From Pirellulaceae bacterium (GTDB lineage Bacteria; Planctomycetota; Planctomycetia; Pirellulales; Pirellulaceae): 9,391 nt of DNA. Location of the stretch: contig JADLDX010000708.1 of NCBI GenBank assembly GCA_020846515.1, forward strand, positions 1 to 9,391, given 5' to 3'. Shown in pieces: positions 1 through 7,305 of the stretch. Every line of letters starts with the position of its first letter. Position 1 is the first letter of the stretch. The notes beneath the pieces are model-generated. The model was not told the origin of the DNA. It saw only the letters and a list, made by a program, of their open reading frames with translations, and did not search any database. Position numbers and translations under genes: made by a program.

Positions 1-2
1 CC

Positions 3-2918
3 CATCTGTTTCAAAACGGTCCGTAAACTCGTTAGGCCCGCTTGTAAACGACCGGCACGAATCCATTGTTCGCCGGCCAGGCATTGCATCAGTGAGAGAT
101 CATCTGTCGCCGTGCGCGCCAGGCCCTCGTAGGCTTCCGCGGCCGCCAGAGCGTTGCCATGTCCAGCCAGGCAATCGGCCTTCAGTCGCTCGGCCGCACG
201 CACCTCCAATTCAGTGCGTTGGGCCTGTGGATGGAAAGCACGCTCCAACATCCACAACGCTTCTGCAAACGACAAACGCCGTGCTGCCGCCCGGGCGCCT
301 TCCATGTAACAAGCCGCTGCTTCGCGGTACTGACGAGCCTCCGAGTAATGATGCGCGATGCGTCGCCAAGGTGGCGGAACTTCGCTGGAGAGCATGCGAG
401 CCAAGCGGTAATGCCGACGCTGCAGGCGATCTTCCATCATCGACTTCAATACGACTTCGCGAAAGCGTTCGTGCGAAATCTCCAATTCTGAATCAAGCGT
501 CGTGCCATTCCAGCGAATCCAACCCTGACCGCTCAGATGATTCAGTTCCGCCAACAACGGACCTGGCAAAATGCGCGAGGCGGTTTGTAACTGGTGAATA
601 CCGAGCGGTTGCGTCGATACGGCCAAAAATTGAAGCACTTTTTCAGTGGTCGGCGGCAACATCGAAAAGCGATTGTTCAATACGCCTGAGCTTTTTTGTC
701 CACCCGATAACCAGGTCTCATCCGCCAGGCGGTGACGCACGATATAGTTGACATAGGATCGTAATAGTTCCAACAGCAAAAAGGGACTGCCCCCAGATCG
801 ATTCAGAATATCAGCCGCCACTTCTGCGCTTAACTTGATCTTCAATCGACCTGACCAGCAGTCGAGCAGGCGCGTACATTCATCCCGCGTTAAGGGCGGC
901 ATCTCATAGGTGTTCTCTGCGGACATGGCGTGGGGTTCAAGTTCCAGGAGGCCCTGTAGAAAAGGTGAGGCCACTTGTGCCCCTTGATCAATCAGCACGA
1001 TCAAGCCTTGAAACTCACCGCCAGCCCGCATTAAATGCGACAAGATGCGACCGCTTTCACCATCGGCCCAGTGTGCATCATCAATCGTGATCACCAGCGG
1101 CAGTCGACGACTGAGCCCCTTTAACCAACCCAGCAGGGCATGCAAGCCGGCAGCGCGCCGCGCGACACCTTCCATCGAATCGGCCGTCGGTGACAACTCG
1201 GGCCAATTGGCACCACCGCCCAGGCGTTCCATCTGCGGAAAAGTGTAAGCGATCTCTTCGCCGCCGCCACGCGCAAACTCCGACCACAACTCGATCGGCC
1301 GTTGCGCCAGGCAAGTGACCAGTTCTTGGACCAGCAGATTCAAAGCGCGCAAGGGCGTATGATCTTGGCTGTGACAGCGAATGCTCAATCGCAGTGTATC
1401 GCTGCCCGCCAGCGCTCGCTTTATCCAGCGATTGAGTAAAGCCGTCTTGCCCATGCCCGATTCACCGCGCACCAACCTCATGACTGGTCGACCAGATTGA
1501 ACAGCGTCCAGGCCGGCATTCAAAAAATCCAAGCCGACTTCGCGGCCCACAAAATCACTGTCGCTGACCGAAAAAGGAATCGGTTGGCCAACGTCACTGC
1601 CTAATCGCCGAATGATATCGGCTGCGGCGGGACGATGCGTTGGATCGGTACGCAACATATCCACGCACAACGAAGCTAAATCGCGAGGACAGTTAGTTAA
1701 CTGCTGACCAGTGGCTGCGTAGTCCAAATAGAAACGTTGGCCCGAGTCGATCGGAGCTTGCATGTCAACGCGGACCGGTGGAAAGGCACCTGTCATGGTT
1801 TCATACATCATCACCCCACAGCTGTACCAGTCGCTGGGAAAGCCAGCTTCGTCACCATGCAAGGCTTCGGGGGACAGATAATGCAAAGTGCCGACCAGTT
1901 GTTGTCCATCCAGCTGTCGACTGTGCTGTTTCTCCTGCATGCGGCTAGCCAGTCCTAAATCGAGCAGCACCGCACGACCGCGACCGGTAATCATCAGGTT
2001 CGAACTCTTGATGTCACGGTGGATCACTTCATGATCGTGCAAGAAGGCTACGGCCAAGGCCGCCTGACTGAGGGCGCGTCGCAACTGTCCCCAGCGGTCC
2101 GCGCCAGTTTCACCGCTAAACCAATCGCGTATCGGCTTGCCCTCGACGACTTCCATCGAGAAATAGCGCAGGTCGCCTTCGCTGAACGTATCGTACAACT
2201 TGACTACGTTTGGATGATTGAGAGTTGAGAGCCAGGTGAACTCTTCGATGAAGCGATAGATGCTCCAAGAATCAGCGCGATGAATGATCTTCACAGCGAC
2301 ATGGGCCGCGCTGCGCAGGTCGACCGCGTTGTAGACGGTACCCATACCGCCATGCCCAATGACATCGGTAAGTAAGAAGTAGCCCAGGCTGCATGGCAGT
2401 TGCGACAAAGAAATTGTCTTTTGCGAAGCGCCCTCGGCAACCGTGGTATCGTTTTGATTGGCGTCGCTTGGACCACTGCCGGTGCTGCCCAAACGATAGA
2501 GTTTTTCTTCCATGACCTGCATCATGCTGCCCACGCGTTCCTTCTCGTGGGGGCACAGGTCCAGGTACGAATCGTAATTGGGTGTTTGAGGATCAAACCG
2601 CAATCGCAGCGCAAATTCCAGCATTACCAGTTGAATCAACAACTCGCGATGTTGCTTCAACTTTGGAAATCGATGCAGAAAGAGCATAACTCGAGGCTCG
2701 ACCCTTTCGTCTTCTTCGACTGCCTCGAACTCGCGATGGTCCAGAAGATTGGGCGGCTGGTAGGCGTACTCAAGCTCGACGGCTAGCAGGCGTGCCAGGA
2801 GCGCCACTTCGTCCTCAGGGGCGACTTGTTCCAGAAAAATTCCATATGCTTGCGGCTGATAGCCCTGCCATTGTCTACGGAACTCTTGCTCCAGTTCGGC
2901 CAATTGAGCATTGAGCAT
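3..2918 (-). CDS. Ser/Thr protein kinase with AAA-type ATPase and TPR-like C-terminus (partial, continues past left edge)
   Basis: This is an uninterrupted minus-strand frame of 972 visible residues that runs off the window at base 1 without a stop. It starts at ATG 2918; an in-frame TAA at 2961-2963 and no other start codon between them limit the choice, and no clear ribosome binding site is seen. Residues 1-170 form a non-catalytic N-terminus typical of planctomycete kinases. The kinase domain spans about 180-450: glycine loop GHGGMGTVY (from G188), VAVK with Lys210, HRD with Asp302 (VIHRDIKSSN), DLG instead of DFG (Asp320), SPE (Glu351) and DWYSCG. All key catalytic residues are present, so it should be active. 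From about 465 there is an ATPase domain (FVGRE; Walker A GESGMGKT with Lys491; Walker B LVITIDDAHW with Asp613/614), followed by a helical, TPR-like region. The architecture resembles PknK/MalT-like signalling ATPases. No transmembrane segment is visible, so it is probably cytoplasmic. Its substrate is unknown and the C-terminus is missing. Confidence 0.93.
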   Translation of the reverse strand, partial: MLNAQLAELEQEFRRQWQGYQPQAYGIFLEQVAPEDEVALLARLLAVELEYAYQPPNLLDHREFEAVEEDERVEPRVMLFLHRFPKLKQHRELLIQLVMLEFALRLRFDPQTPNYDSYLDLCPHEKERVGSMMQVMEEKLYRLGSTGSGPSDANQNDTTVAEGASQKTISLSQLPCSLGYFLLTDVIGHGGMGTVYNAVDLRSAAHVAVKIIHRADSWSIYRFIEEFTWLSTLNHPNVVKLYDTFSEGDLRYFSMEVVEGKPIRDWFSGETGADRWGQLRRALSQAALAVAFLHDHEVIHRDIKSSNLMITGRGRAVLLDLGLASRMQEKQHSRQLDGQQLVGTLHYLSPEALHGDEAGFPSDWYSCGVMMYETMTGAFPPVRVDMQAPIDSGQRFYLDYAATGQQLTNCPRDLASLCVDMLRTDPTHRPAAADIIRRLGSDVGQPIPFSVSDSDFVGREVGLDFLNAGLDAVQSGRPVMRLVRGESGMGKTALLNRWIKRALAGSDTLRLSIRCHSQDHTPLRALNLLVQELVTCLAQRPIELWSEFARGGGEEIAYTFPQMERLGGGANWPELSPTADSMEGVARRAAGLHALLGWLKGLSRRLPLVITIDDAHWADGESGRILSHLMRAGGEFQGLIVLIDQGAQVASPFLQGLLELEPHAMSAENTYEMPPLTRDECTRLLDCWSGRLKIKLSAEVAADILNRSGGSPFLLLELLRSYVNYIVRHRLADETWLSGGQKSSGVLNNRFSMLPPTTEKVLQFLAVSTQPLGIHQLQTASRILPGPLLAELNHLSGQGWIRWNGTTLDSELEISHERFREVVLKSMMEDRLQRRHYRLARMLSSEVPPPWRRIAHHYSEARQYREAAACYMEGARAAARRLSFAEALWMLERAFHPQAQRTELEVRAAERLKADCLAGHGNALAAAEAYEGLARTATDDLSLMQCLAGEQWIRAGRLQAGLTSLRTVLKQM

Positions 2919-3112
2919 AGATAGGGCACTGGTCTTGAAAGTAGGACGGAATAGGATTGGTTAAGCCAGGGTCGGGGGAGATCGCTGCACAAGAAAACAA
3001 TCATACGCTGCCCAGAATTGCTCTAGCAAGCGATTCCGTGATTCTCTAGGATTCGCGCTATTCGGACCACCTGCATGATGCGGGGGAGGCGAGAGTCGTC
3101 AAGGAGATAGTC
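2919..3112. promoter_or_regulatory. Divergent intergenic region between kinase and L,D-transpeptidase genes
   Basis: These 194 bases separate the divergently transcribed kinase and L,D-transpeptidase genes, so promoters for both should lie here. I could not find a convincing -35/-10 pair on either strand. The only small dyads are TTGCTCTAGCAA (3018-3029) and a six-pair hairpin around 3070-3085 just upstream of the transpeptidase ribosome binding site. The assignment rests on gene orientation alone. Confidence 0.4.
3101..3106 (+). promoter_or_regulatory. Ribosome binding site of the L,D-transpeptidase gene
   Basis: AAGGAG lies six bases upstream of the GTG at 3113, a near-consensus Shine-Dalgarno sequence at standard spacing. 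It decides the GTG as start codon. Confidence 0.8.
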
Positions 3113-4576
3113 GTGCAGACGATCAAAACTGCTGTCGTAGTCGTGCTTTTACTGGGTGTGTGTTACGGTGCCTACGTGGCCCTGAATGCACCAGAACCTA
3201 CCTTGCCTCCAGGATTGGCTGAATGGAACGAGAACGAAATGGGACTGAGCGTCGAGGACGGCGCCATGGTCGAGATCCCGCCTCTTACCCAGTCTAATCC
3301 AAATGGCGGCTTGGACAGCCTGGCTCCGCCATCGATTGTGCCGCCACCACCGGCCAATGACTTTGCGTCCACGACGTTGGGCACGTTGCCGGAAACGCCT
3401 GGTACGAGCAGCCCGCCCAACCTTTCGCTACCCGGTGCGCCCAATGCCAAAGCGGAAGATCCCAACGATCCGAACAGCAAGCTCAGCAGTGGCTTGGGCA
3501 ACGATATACCGAAAATTCCCGACCTTGAATTGCCCCCCGAGCAAGAAGGTAACACAGTACCTATCCCCGGCGTCTTGATGTCGGAGAACAAAGCGCCGGC
3601 TGCGAGCATGCCTCCATTGCCTGGTTTCTCGGGCGACATCCCAGTGACTACTTCGGGACCGTCAGCGTCTGGACTGCCAGGCATGCCCGAATTGCCGGGT
3701 GCCCAAGATTTGTCAGGCACGTTGTCCGGCTCTCTCGCCGCTCAGGGCAGCAATAGCCCGGGCGCCGGCGATGCATTCCCCAGCGTCGGTCTGCTGCCAC
3801 CAGGTGCTGCAACCCCAGGTAGTAGTGCAGGTTCGAGTGGTACGGCAGGTGCTAGCGCTGCACCGAAAACGGGACAGACTTACGCTGCGGCGCGCACCGA
3901 ATCGCTCAAGATGGCCAACGATGGCAAGTTGCGCGAGGCCTTGGCGAAGATGAGTCCTTACTTCAATCATATTGAGATGACTCGCGAAGAGCATCTGGAT
4001 TTGATTGATCTACTCGATGCGCTGGCCGGTGAAGTGATCTATTCGAAACGCCATTTGCTGGAAAGTCGTTTCGTGGTGGCACCGGGCGATACGCTGGAAT
4101 CCATTGCTAACAAATATCGCATCTCGCCCGAAGCTCTGGCCAGTATCAATCGCATGGGCGACTCGCGCGTGGTCTTGGCCGGTATGGAAATGAAGGTCGT
4201 CAATGGCCCGTTCCGCGCCGAAGTGAACCTGACTCGAGGCGAATTGACCTTGTTCTTGGGTGAGTTGTATGCGGGGCGTTTTCCCGTTTCCGTAGGCAAC
4301 CAACCGACACCGAGTGAAGGCAGCTTTACAATCATCGAGCGACGACGCGATCATTCCTATGTCGGTACGGATTCGAAATTCATGGCCGCTACCGATCCAC
4401 GCAATCCCTATGGTGGCTACTGGATGCACTTGGGTAACGATGTATGCATCCACGGTTCTGCCGCCAATCCAGTTCCGGAATTGGAGAACGCTGGCTGTAT
4501 CAGCCTGGCACCGTTGGATGCTCGCGAAGTTTACACGTTGCTAACTCAAGGTAGCGCGATCACCATCAAGCGTTAG
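3113..4576 (+). CDS. Membrane-anchored LysM-domain L,D-transpeptidase (YkuD family)
   Basis: The 487-residue protein starts at GTG 3113. Residues 7-24 are a hydrophobic signal/anchor segment; the Cys at 17 is preceded by LGV, so it is not a good lipobox. Residues 25-252 are a long Pro/Gly/Ser-rich, low-complexity linker, presumably a flexible periplasmic spacer. A short helical stretch (about 257-318) follows, then a LysM peptidoglycan-binding domain (about 320-363, VVAPGDTLESIANKYRISPE). The C-terminus (about 367-487) is a YkuD L,D-transpeptidase domain with the catalytic pair His447 (IHG) and Cys462 (AGCISL). YkuD enzymes form 3-3 cross-links between meso-diaminopimelate residues of peptidoglycan or attach proteins to it. 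The usual SHGCIR motif is altered: Asn459-Ala460 replace Ser-His and Ser464 replaces Arg. The gene converges on the enolase-family gene with a 4-base overlap of stop codons. Domain identity is secure; the precise reaction is inferred. Confidence 0.9.
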   Translation: MQTIKTAVVVVLLLGVCYGAYVALNAPEPTLPPGLAEWNENEMGLSVEDGAMVEIPPLTQSNPNGGLDSLAPPSIVPPPPANDFASTTLGTLPETPGTSSPPNLSLPGAPNAKAEDPNDPNSKLSSGLGNDIPKIPDLELPPEQEGNTVPIPGVLMSENKAPAASMPPLPGFSGDIPVTTSGPSASGLPGMPELPGAQDLSGTLSGSLAAQGSNSPGAGDAFPSVGLLPPGAATPGSSAGSSGTAGASAAPKTGQTYAAARTESLKMANDGKLREALAKMSPYFNHIEMTREEHLDLIDLLDALAGEVIYSKRHLLESRFVVAPGDTLESIANKYRISPEALASINRMGDSRVVLAGMEMKVVNGPFRAEVNLTRGELTLFLGELYAGRFPVSVGNQPTPSEGSFTIIERRRDHSYVGTDSKFMAATDPRNPYGGYWMHLGNDVCIHGSAANPVPELENAGCISLAPLDAREVYTLLTQGSAITIKR

Positions 4577-5592
4577 ATCAGTTTGACGCCTAAGCCTGCC
4601 TGGGTGGGCATGACGCAGTAGCCCGCTTGCCAGCGTATGCCTTCGGCAATGTCATGCGCCAGGAGCAGGGCTCCATCGAGATCGGCGAAGTCGAGTAGTG
4701 GTAGCAAGTGAACGCCGGCCGCGATGCCCACGCTGGACTCGGTCATGCAACCGACCATGACCTTCAAGCCATTTTGTTTGGCGCGGGCGATCATCCGCCG
4801 CGCGGGGGTCAAGCCGCCACATTTGACCAGTTTGATATTGATGGCGTCGAAGCTATCAATACAGCGATCGACATCGCTTTCGACCTGGCAACTTTCATCT
4901 GCCATTAACGGCAAGGGTGATTTGCCTTTTAACGGTCGCATATCGGCGTAGGCTTCCGCCGTCAGCGGTTGTTCAATCAGTTCCACATTCATGGTGGCCA
5001 ATCGTTCGGCCAGTGGCAGAATCTGTTCCGGTCGCCAGGAGCAATTGGCATCGACACGGAATGTGGCCTGAGTATGCGGCCGCAGGTACTCGACGTTGGT
5101 CAGTCCGGTTTCTTGATTGAGTTTGATTTTGTAGATCGGCCAATTGGGAAACGCCTGCATCTTGCGCAGCATGACCTCGGGCGTATCGATGCCCAGTGTG
5201 TAACAAGTGGGCGGGCAGGGAGCATCTTCATCGAAGCCCCACAGTCGATACAGTGGCAATTGGTGTTGCTGGGCAAACAGGTCCCATAACGCGCAGTCCA
5301 GCGCGCACTGAGCGAATCGATTGGCGCTAAGGATCGGATCCAACTCGCGCCAGACTTCGGCTGGATTCTCGAGCTTCAGGTCAGCCAAGCGCGGTGCAAT
5401 CTCATGCAGTACGCGGCTCATGTTCTCCAGGCTGGCGCCGTAATAGTCGTTGGCCGTGGCTTCCCCCAAGCCGACCAAACCATCGCAATGCAATTCGACG
5501 ATCATGGTCGGTTGGACGGTCGTGGTGCTGCGCGAGATCGTAAACGGATCACGTAGCGGCAGGTCGAAGGTCTTGATCTGTAGTTGAATCAT
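4573..5592 (-). CDS. dgcA: Enolase-superfamily N-acetyl-D-glutamate racemase / dipeptide epimerase (DgcA-like)
   Basis: The 339-residue protein starts at ATG 5592 (MIQLQIKTF). AAAGGGA at 5598-5604 sits five bases upstream as ribosome binding site; the open frame extends to 5667, but those extra residues look unlike the family. It has the capping domain (1-125) and a TIM barrel with the full enolase-superfamily set: KIK (Lys155/Lys157, acid/base), Asp181 (RVDANCSW), Glu207 (LIEQPL) and Asp232 (MADES) as Mg2+ ligands, Lys254 (INIKLVKCGG) as the second acid/base, and a DLDG motif (304-307) typical of dipeptide epimerases. The family includes L-Ala-D/L-Glu epimerase (murein peptide recycling) and DgcA, which interconverts N-acetyl-D- and N-acetyl-L-glutamate. 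The DUF1611/DgcN-type gene 53 bases upstream favours the DgcA role; L-Ala-D/L-Glu epimerase remains the main alternative. It is probably cotranscribed with dgcN. Confidence 0.88.
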   Translation of the reverse strand: MIQLQIKTFDLPLRDPFTISRSTTTVQPTMIVELHCDGLVGLGEATANDYYGASLENMSRVLHEIAPRLADLKLENPAEVWRELDPILSANRFAQCALDCALWDLFAQQHQLPLYRLWGFDEDAPCPPTCYTLGIDTPEVMLRKMQAFPNWPIYKIKLNQETGLTNVEYLRPHTQATFRVDANCSWRPEQILPLAERLATMNVELIEQPLTAEAYADMRPLKGKSPLPLMADESCQVESDVDRCIDSFDAINIKLVKCGGLTPARRMIARAKQNGLKVMVGCMTESSVGIAAGVHLLPLLDFADLDGALLLAHDIAEGIRWQAGYCVMPTQAGLGVKLI

Positions 5593-5645
5593 AAAAGTCC
5601 CTTTGGCGGCACGTCGCCTACGTGATGAAAGTTTTTTCTCTAAGG

Positions 5646-6698
5646 CTACATACCAAACTTGCGCCACTCGCCTGCGCGACGGAAAGCATCGACTGCCTCG
5701 ACCAATCGTTCAGGGCCTTCTCGCAACACATCCACCACAGGCAATTGCATTTCGTCTTCCACTTGTCGACTGATTTCAGCCGCTTCGGTCGGTGTGACGC
5801 GACGACCGTTCATGGCAATACCTAACGTTACGCAGGGTTGGTGAATGGAGGCCATGGTTTCAAACAGCTCACGCATGCGAACCAGGTTAGGAATGGGCAC
5901 ATGATCGATGCCGCCTACGGTGCTGCGGCCGGCTTCGAAGATCAGCACCATGGCATGTGGCAAGCAACCGTGCAGCAGGCTGAGCGTGACGCCCGAATAA
6001 GACGGGTGAACCAGACTGCCCTGCCCTTCCACCAGCAACACTTCGTGGTGTTGGTTTTCGAGCACCAGTTGTTCCGCCGCGCCAGCCACAAAGTCGGCCA
6101 CAATACAGTCCAGTGGCAAACCGCCACCAGAGACCATGATGCCAGTTTGACCTGTGGCCACAAAGTGCGCATCGACGCCGCGAGCTTTCAATCCATTGGT
6201 CAATTCAAGACTGACCACCATCTTCCCGACGCTGCAATCGTGGCCCACGGTGTGGACACGGAAGCAGTTGGGATTGAGTCCTTGTCGCCGCGCGATCTCG
6301 CGAAAGTCATTCTTGCGTACATCGGTGATTCGCGTACCACGCGCTGCCGCGGCTGCTGCCAATTGAGGGTCGTTGGAAATAAAATCGTGCAGACCGCTGA
6401 GGATGTTCATGCCGCGATCGATGGCTTCCAGCAACACGGCGCGCCACGCATCTGGGATGCGGCCACCAGGAGGTGCAATGCCCATGACCAGTGTTTTCGC
6501 GCTGGGAGCTTCGTCGAGCCGGCCGATGATGGGCGTGTCGCCGCCGGCGTCTAAAAACTCGCGAGCTTTGCGGCCCGCGTTATCAGGATCTAAAACCGCC
6601 ACACATTCCTCTGGGCAATACCGCAGCAAGCCTGCTGCCGTCTTCGCCGTACGCGGATTGGAATATCCCCATGTCAACAGGACCATCTTGCGATTCAT
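5646..6698 (-). CDS. dgcN: DUF1611 family protein, probable D-glutamate N-acetyltransferase (DgcN-like)
   Basis: The 350-residue protein starts at ATG 6698. The frame stays open to an upstream ATG at 6782, but the conserved fold begins at the first beta strand (MVLLTWGY) just after 6698, so I chose the shorter start, although no good ribosome binding site is visible. Residues 1-130 are the Rossmann-like N-terminal domain. The C-terminal P-loop domain shows GHDCSVGKM (152-160), ATGQTGIM (181-188), the DFVAGAAE stretch (202-209) and the signature EGQGSLVHP (224-232). These are DUF1611 hallmarks. Characterised members (DgcN) acetylate D-glutamate from acetyl-CoA and pair with DgcA to yield N-acetyl-L-glutamate. 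Here the partner enolase-family gene follows directly, and argJ is nearby. A putative promoter with an overlapping dyad lies upstream (6761-6792). The DUF1611 assignment is very secure; the substrate is inferred from the family and neighbourhood. Confidence 0.9.
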   Translation of the reverse strand: MNRKMVLLTWGYSNPRTAKTAAGLLRYCPEECVAVLDPDNAGRKAREFLDAGGDTPIIGRLDEAPSAKTLVMGIAPPGGRIPDAWRAVLLEAIDRGMNILSGLHDFISNDPQLAAAAAARGTRITDVRKNDFREIARRQGLNPNCFRVHTVGHDCSVGKMVVSLELTNGLKARGVDAHFVATGQTGIMVSGGGLPLDCIVADFVAGAAEQLVLENQHHEVLLVEGQGSLVHPSYSGVTLSLLHGCLPHAMVLIFEAGRSTVGGIDHVPIPNLVRMRELFETMASIHQPCVTLGIAMNGRRVTPTEAAEISRQVEDEMQLPVVDVLREGPERLVEAVDAFRRAGEWRKFGM

Positions 6699-6760
6699 AA
6701 CGCCCAGTCTTTTGGAAGGAGTGTGCAGTTCAGTGGTGGATCGTCTCGCCTGGCAAGCCC

Positions 6761-6777
6761 ACGATTGTATCAATCGT
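6761..6777. promoter_or_regulatory. Perfect 17-bp dyad, candidate operator overlapping the dgcN -10 box
   Basis: ACGATTG and CAATCGT form a perfect seven-pair inverted repeat around a TAT centre. The dyad covers the proposed -10 box completely, as expected for a repressor operator. The ATTG...CAAT half-sites are reminiscent of GntR-type operators, but no regulator gene is present in the window. No T-run follows on either strand, so it is a poor terminator. Confidence 0.4.
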
Positions 6778-6792
6778 TCCACGCATAGCCAA
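6764..6792 (-). promoter_or_regulatory. Putative sigma70-like promoter of dgcN-dgcA
   Basis: On the minus strand a -35 box TTGGCT (6787-6792, 4 of 6 consensus) is followed after exactly 17 bases by a -10 box TACAAT (6764-6769, 5 of 6 consensus). Initiation would fall near 6757, giving a leader of about 59 bases before the dgcN start. The promoter sits in the 177-base gap between acpS and dgcN, so the two downstream genes could be expressed independently of argJ-acpS. Confidence 0.4.
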
Positions 6793-6842
6793 CGGCGTCG
6801 TCAACAGTCGCCCCCAACACGTTCAGCCGACCAACACACTCA

Positions 6843-6878
6843 GGCAACCAAACACCATTAGGCAACTAAACACCATTA
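6843..6878. repeat. 18-bp tandem duplication covering the acpS stop codon
   Basis: GGCAACCAAACACCATTA (6843-6860) is followed directly by GGCAACTAAACACCATTA (6861-6878), a head-to-tail pair with one mismatch. The unit end TTA (6876-6878) is the TAA stop of acpS on the minus strand, so the duplication repeats the stop codon in frame downstream. A degenerate third copy may lie at about 6828-6842. Confidence 0.85.
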
Positions 6879-7283
6879 GGAGTACAGTGCCGTAACGAAT
6901 GCCACGGCGTAGTTGCGGCAATGGGAGATGCTGATCAGCAGTTCGCCGATGCCGCGTTGCAAGCAGATTTCGCGAGCCTGGCCGCCGATAACAATATTCG
7001 GTTTGCCACCAACGGCGTTGACAACTTCGATGTCGGTCCAGTGGATACCGCGCGACCAACCTGTGCCGATGGCTTTTAGCGCCGCCTCTTTGGCAGCCCA
7101 GCGGCCTGCGTAATGCTGTGTGGCTGCTTTCCGCGCCGAGCAGTACGCAATCTCTTGCTGGGTGTACACGCGTGTTAAGAATAATTCACCGTGTTTGTCT
7201 ATCATCTGCGCAATGCGTACACATTCGGTAATGTCCGTACCGATACCATAGATCGTGCCAGGCACATGGCGTGACGTGCTCAT
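6876..7283 (-). CDS. acpS: Holo-[acyl-carrier-protein] synthase AcpS
   Basis: The 135-residue protein matches AcpS, which transfers 4'-phosphopantetheine from CoA to a serine of apo-ACP, activating it for fatty acid synthesis. It has the Mg2+-binding Asp17 in GIGTDITECVRI, the YAGRWAAKEAALKAIGTG motif (58-74) with the second metal ligand Glu66, and the C-terminal LISISH motif (116-121). Its length is typical. The start ATG 7283 lies 22 bases after the argJ stop; AGGAAG in the gap is further upstream than ideal. It is on the same strand as argJ and probably cotranscribed with it. The stop codon lies in a tandem duplication. AcpS is essential in most bacteria, and its link to the arginine and D-glutamate genes is probably only positional. 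Confidence 0.93.
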   Translation of the reverse strand: MSTSRHVPGTIYGIGTDITECVRIAQMIDKHGELFLTRVYTQQEIAYCSARKAATQHYAGRWAAKEAALKAIGTGWSRGIHWTDIEVVNAVGGKPNIVIGGQAREICLQRGIGELLISISHCRNYAVAFVTALYS

Positions 7284-7305
7284 GTCTTGCTCGACGCTTC
7301 CTGGA

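Noticed and set aside
92..751. 219-codon plus-strand open frame opposite the kinase C-terminus
   Set aside because: It is antisense to the continuous kinase frame, and its protein is Arg/Pro/Ser-rich without any recognisable domain.
3172..3720. 182-codon open frame antisense to the L,D-transpeptidase linker
   Set aside because: It mirrors the Pro/Gly-rich codons of the sense gene, lacks motifs and a ribosome binding site, and lies opposite a gene with a clear start and domains.
5593..5667. N-terminal extension of the enolase-family gene to ATG 5667
   Set aside because: The extra 25 residues are Arg/Lys-rich and unlike the family, and a usable ribosome binding site stands directly before ATG 5592.
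5838..6554. 238-codon plus-strand open frame opposite dgcN
   Set aside because: It is a shadow of the DUF1611 gene: His/Gln-rich, no motifs and no start signal.
6699..6782. N-terminal extension of dgcN to ATG 6782
   Set aside because: The DUF1611 fold starts at 6698, and the extension would run through the proposed promoter dyad.
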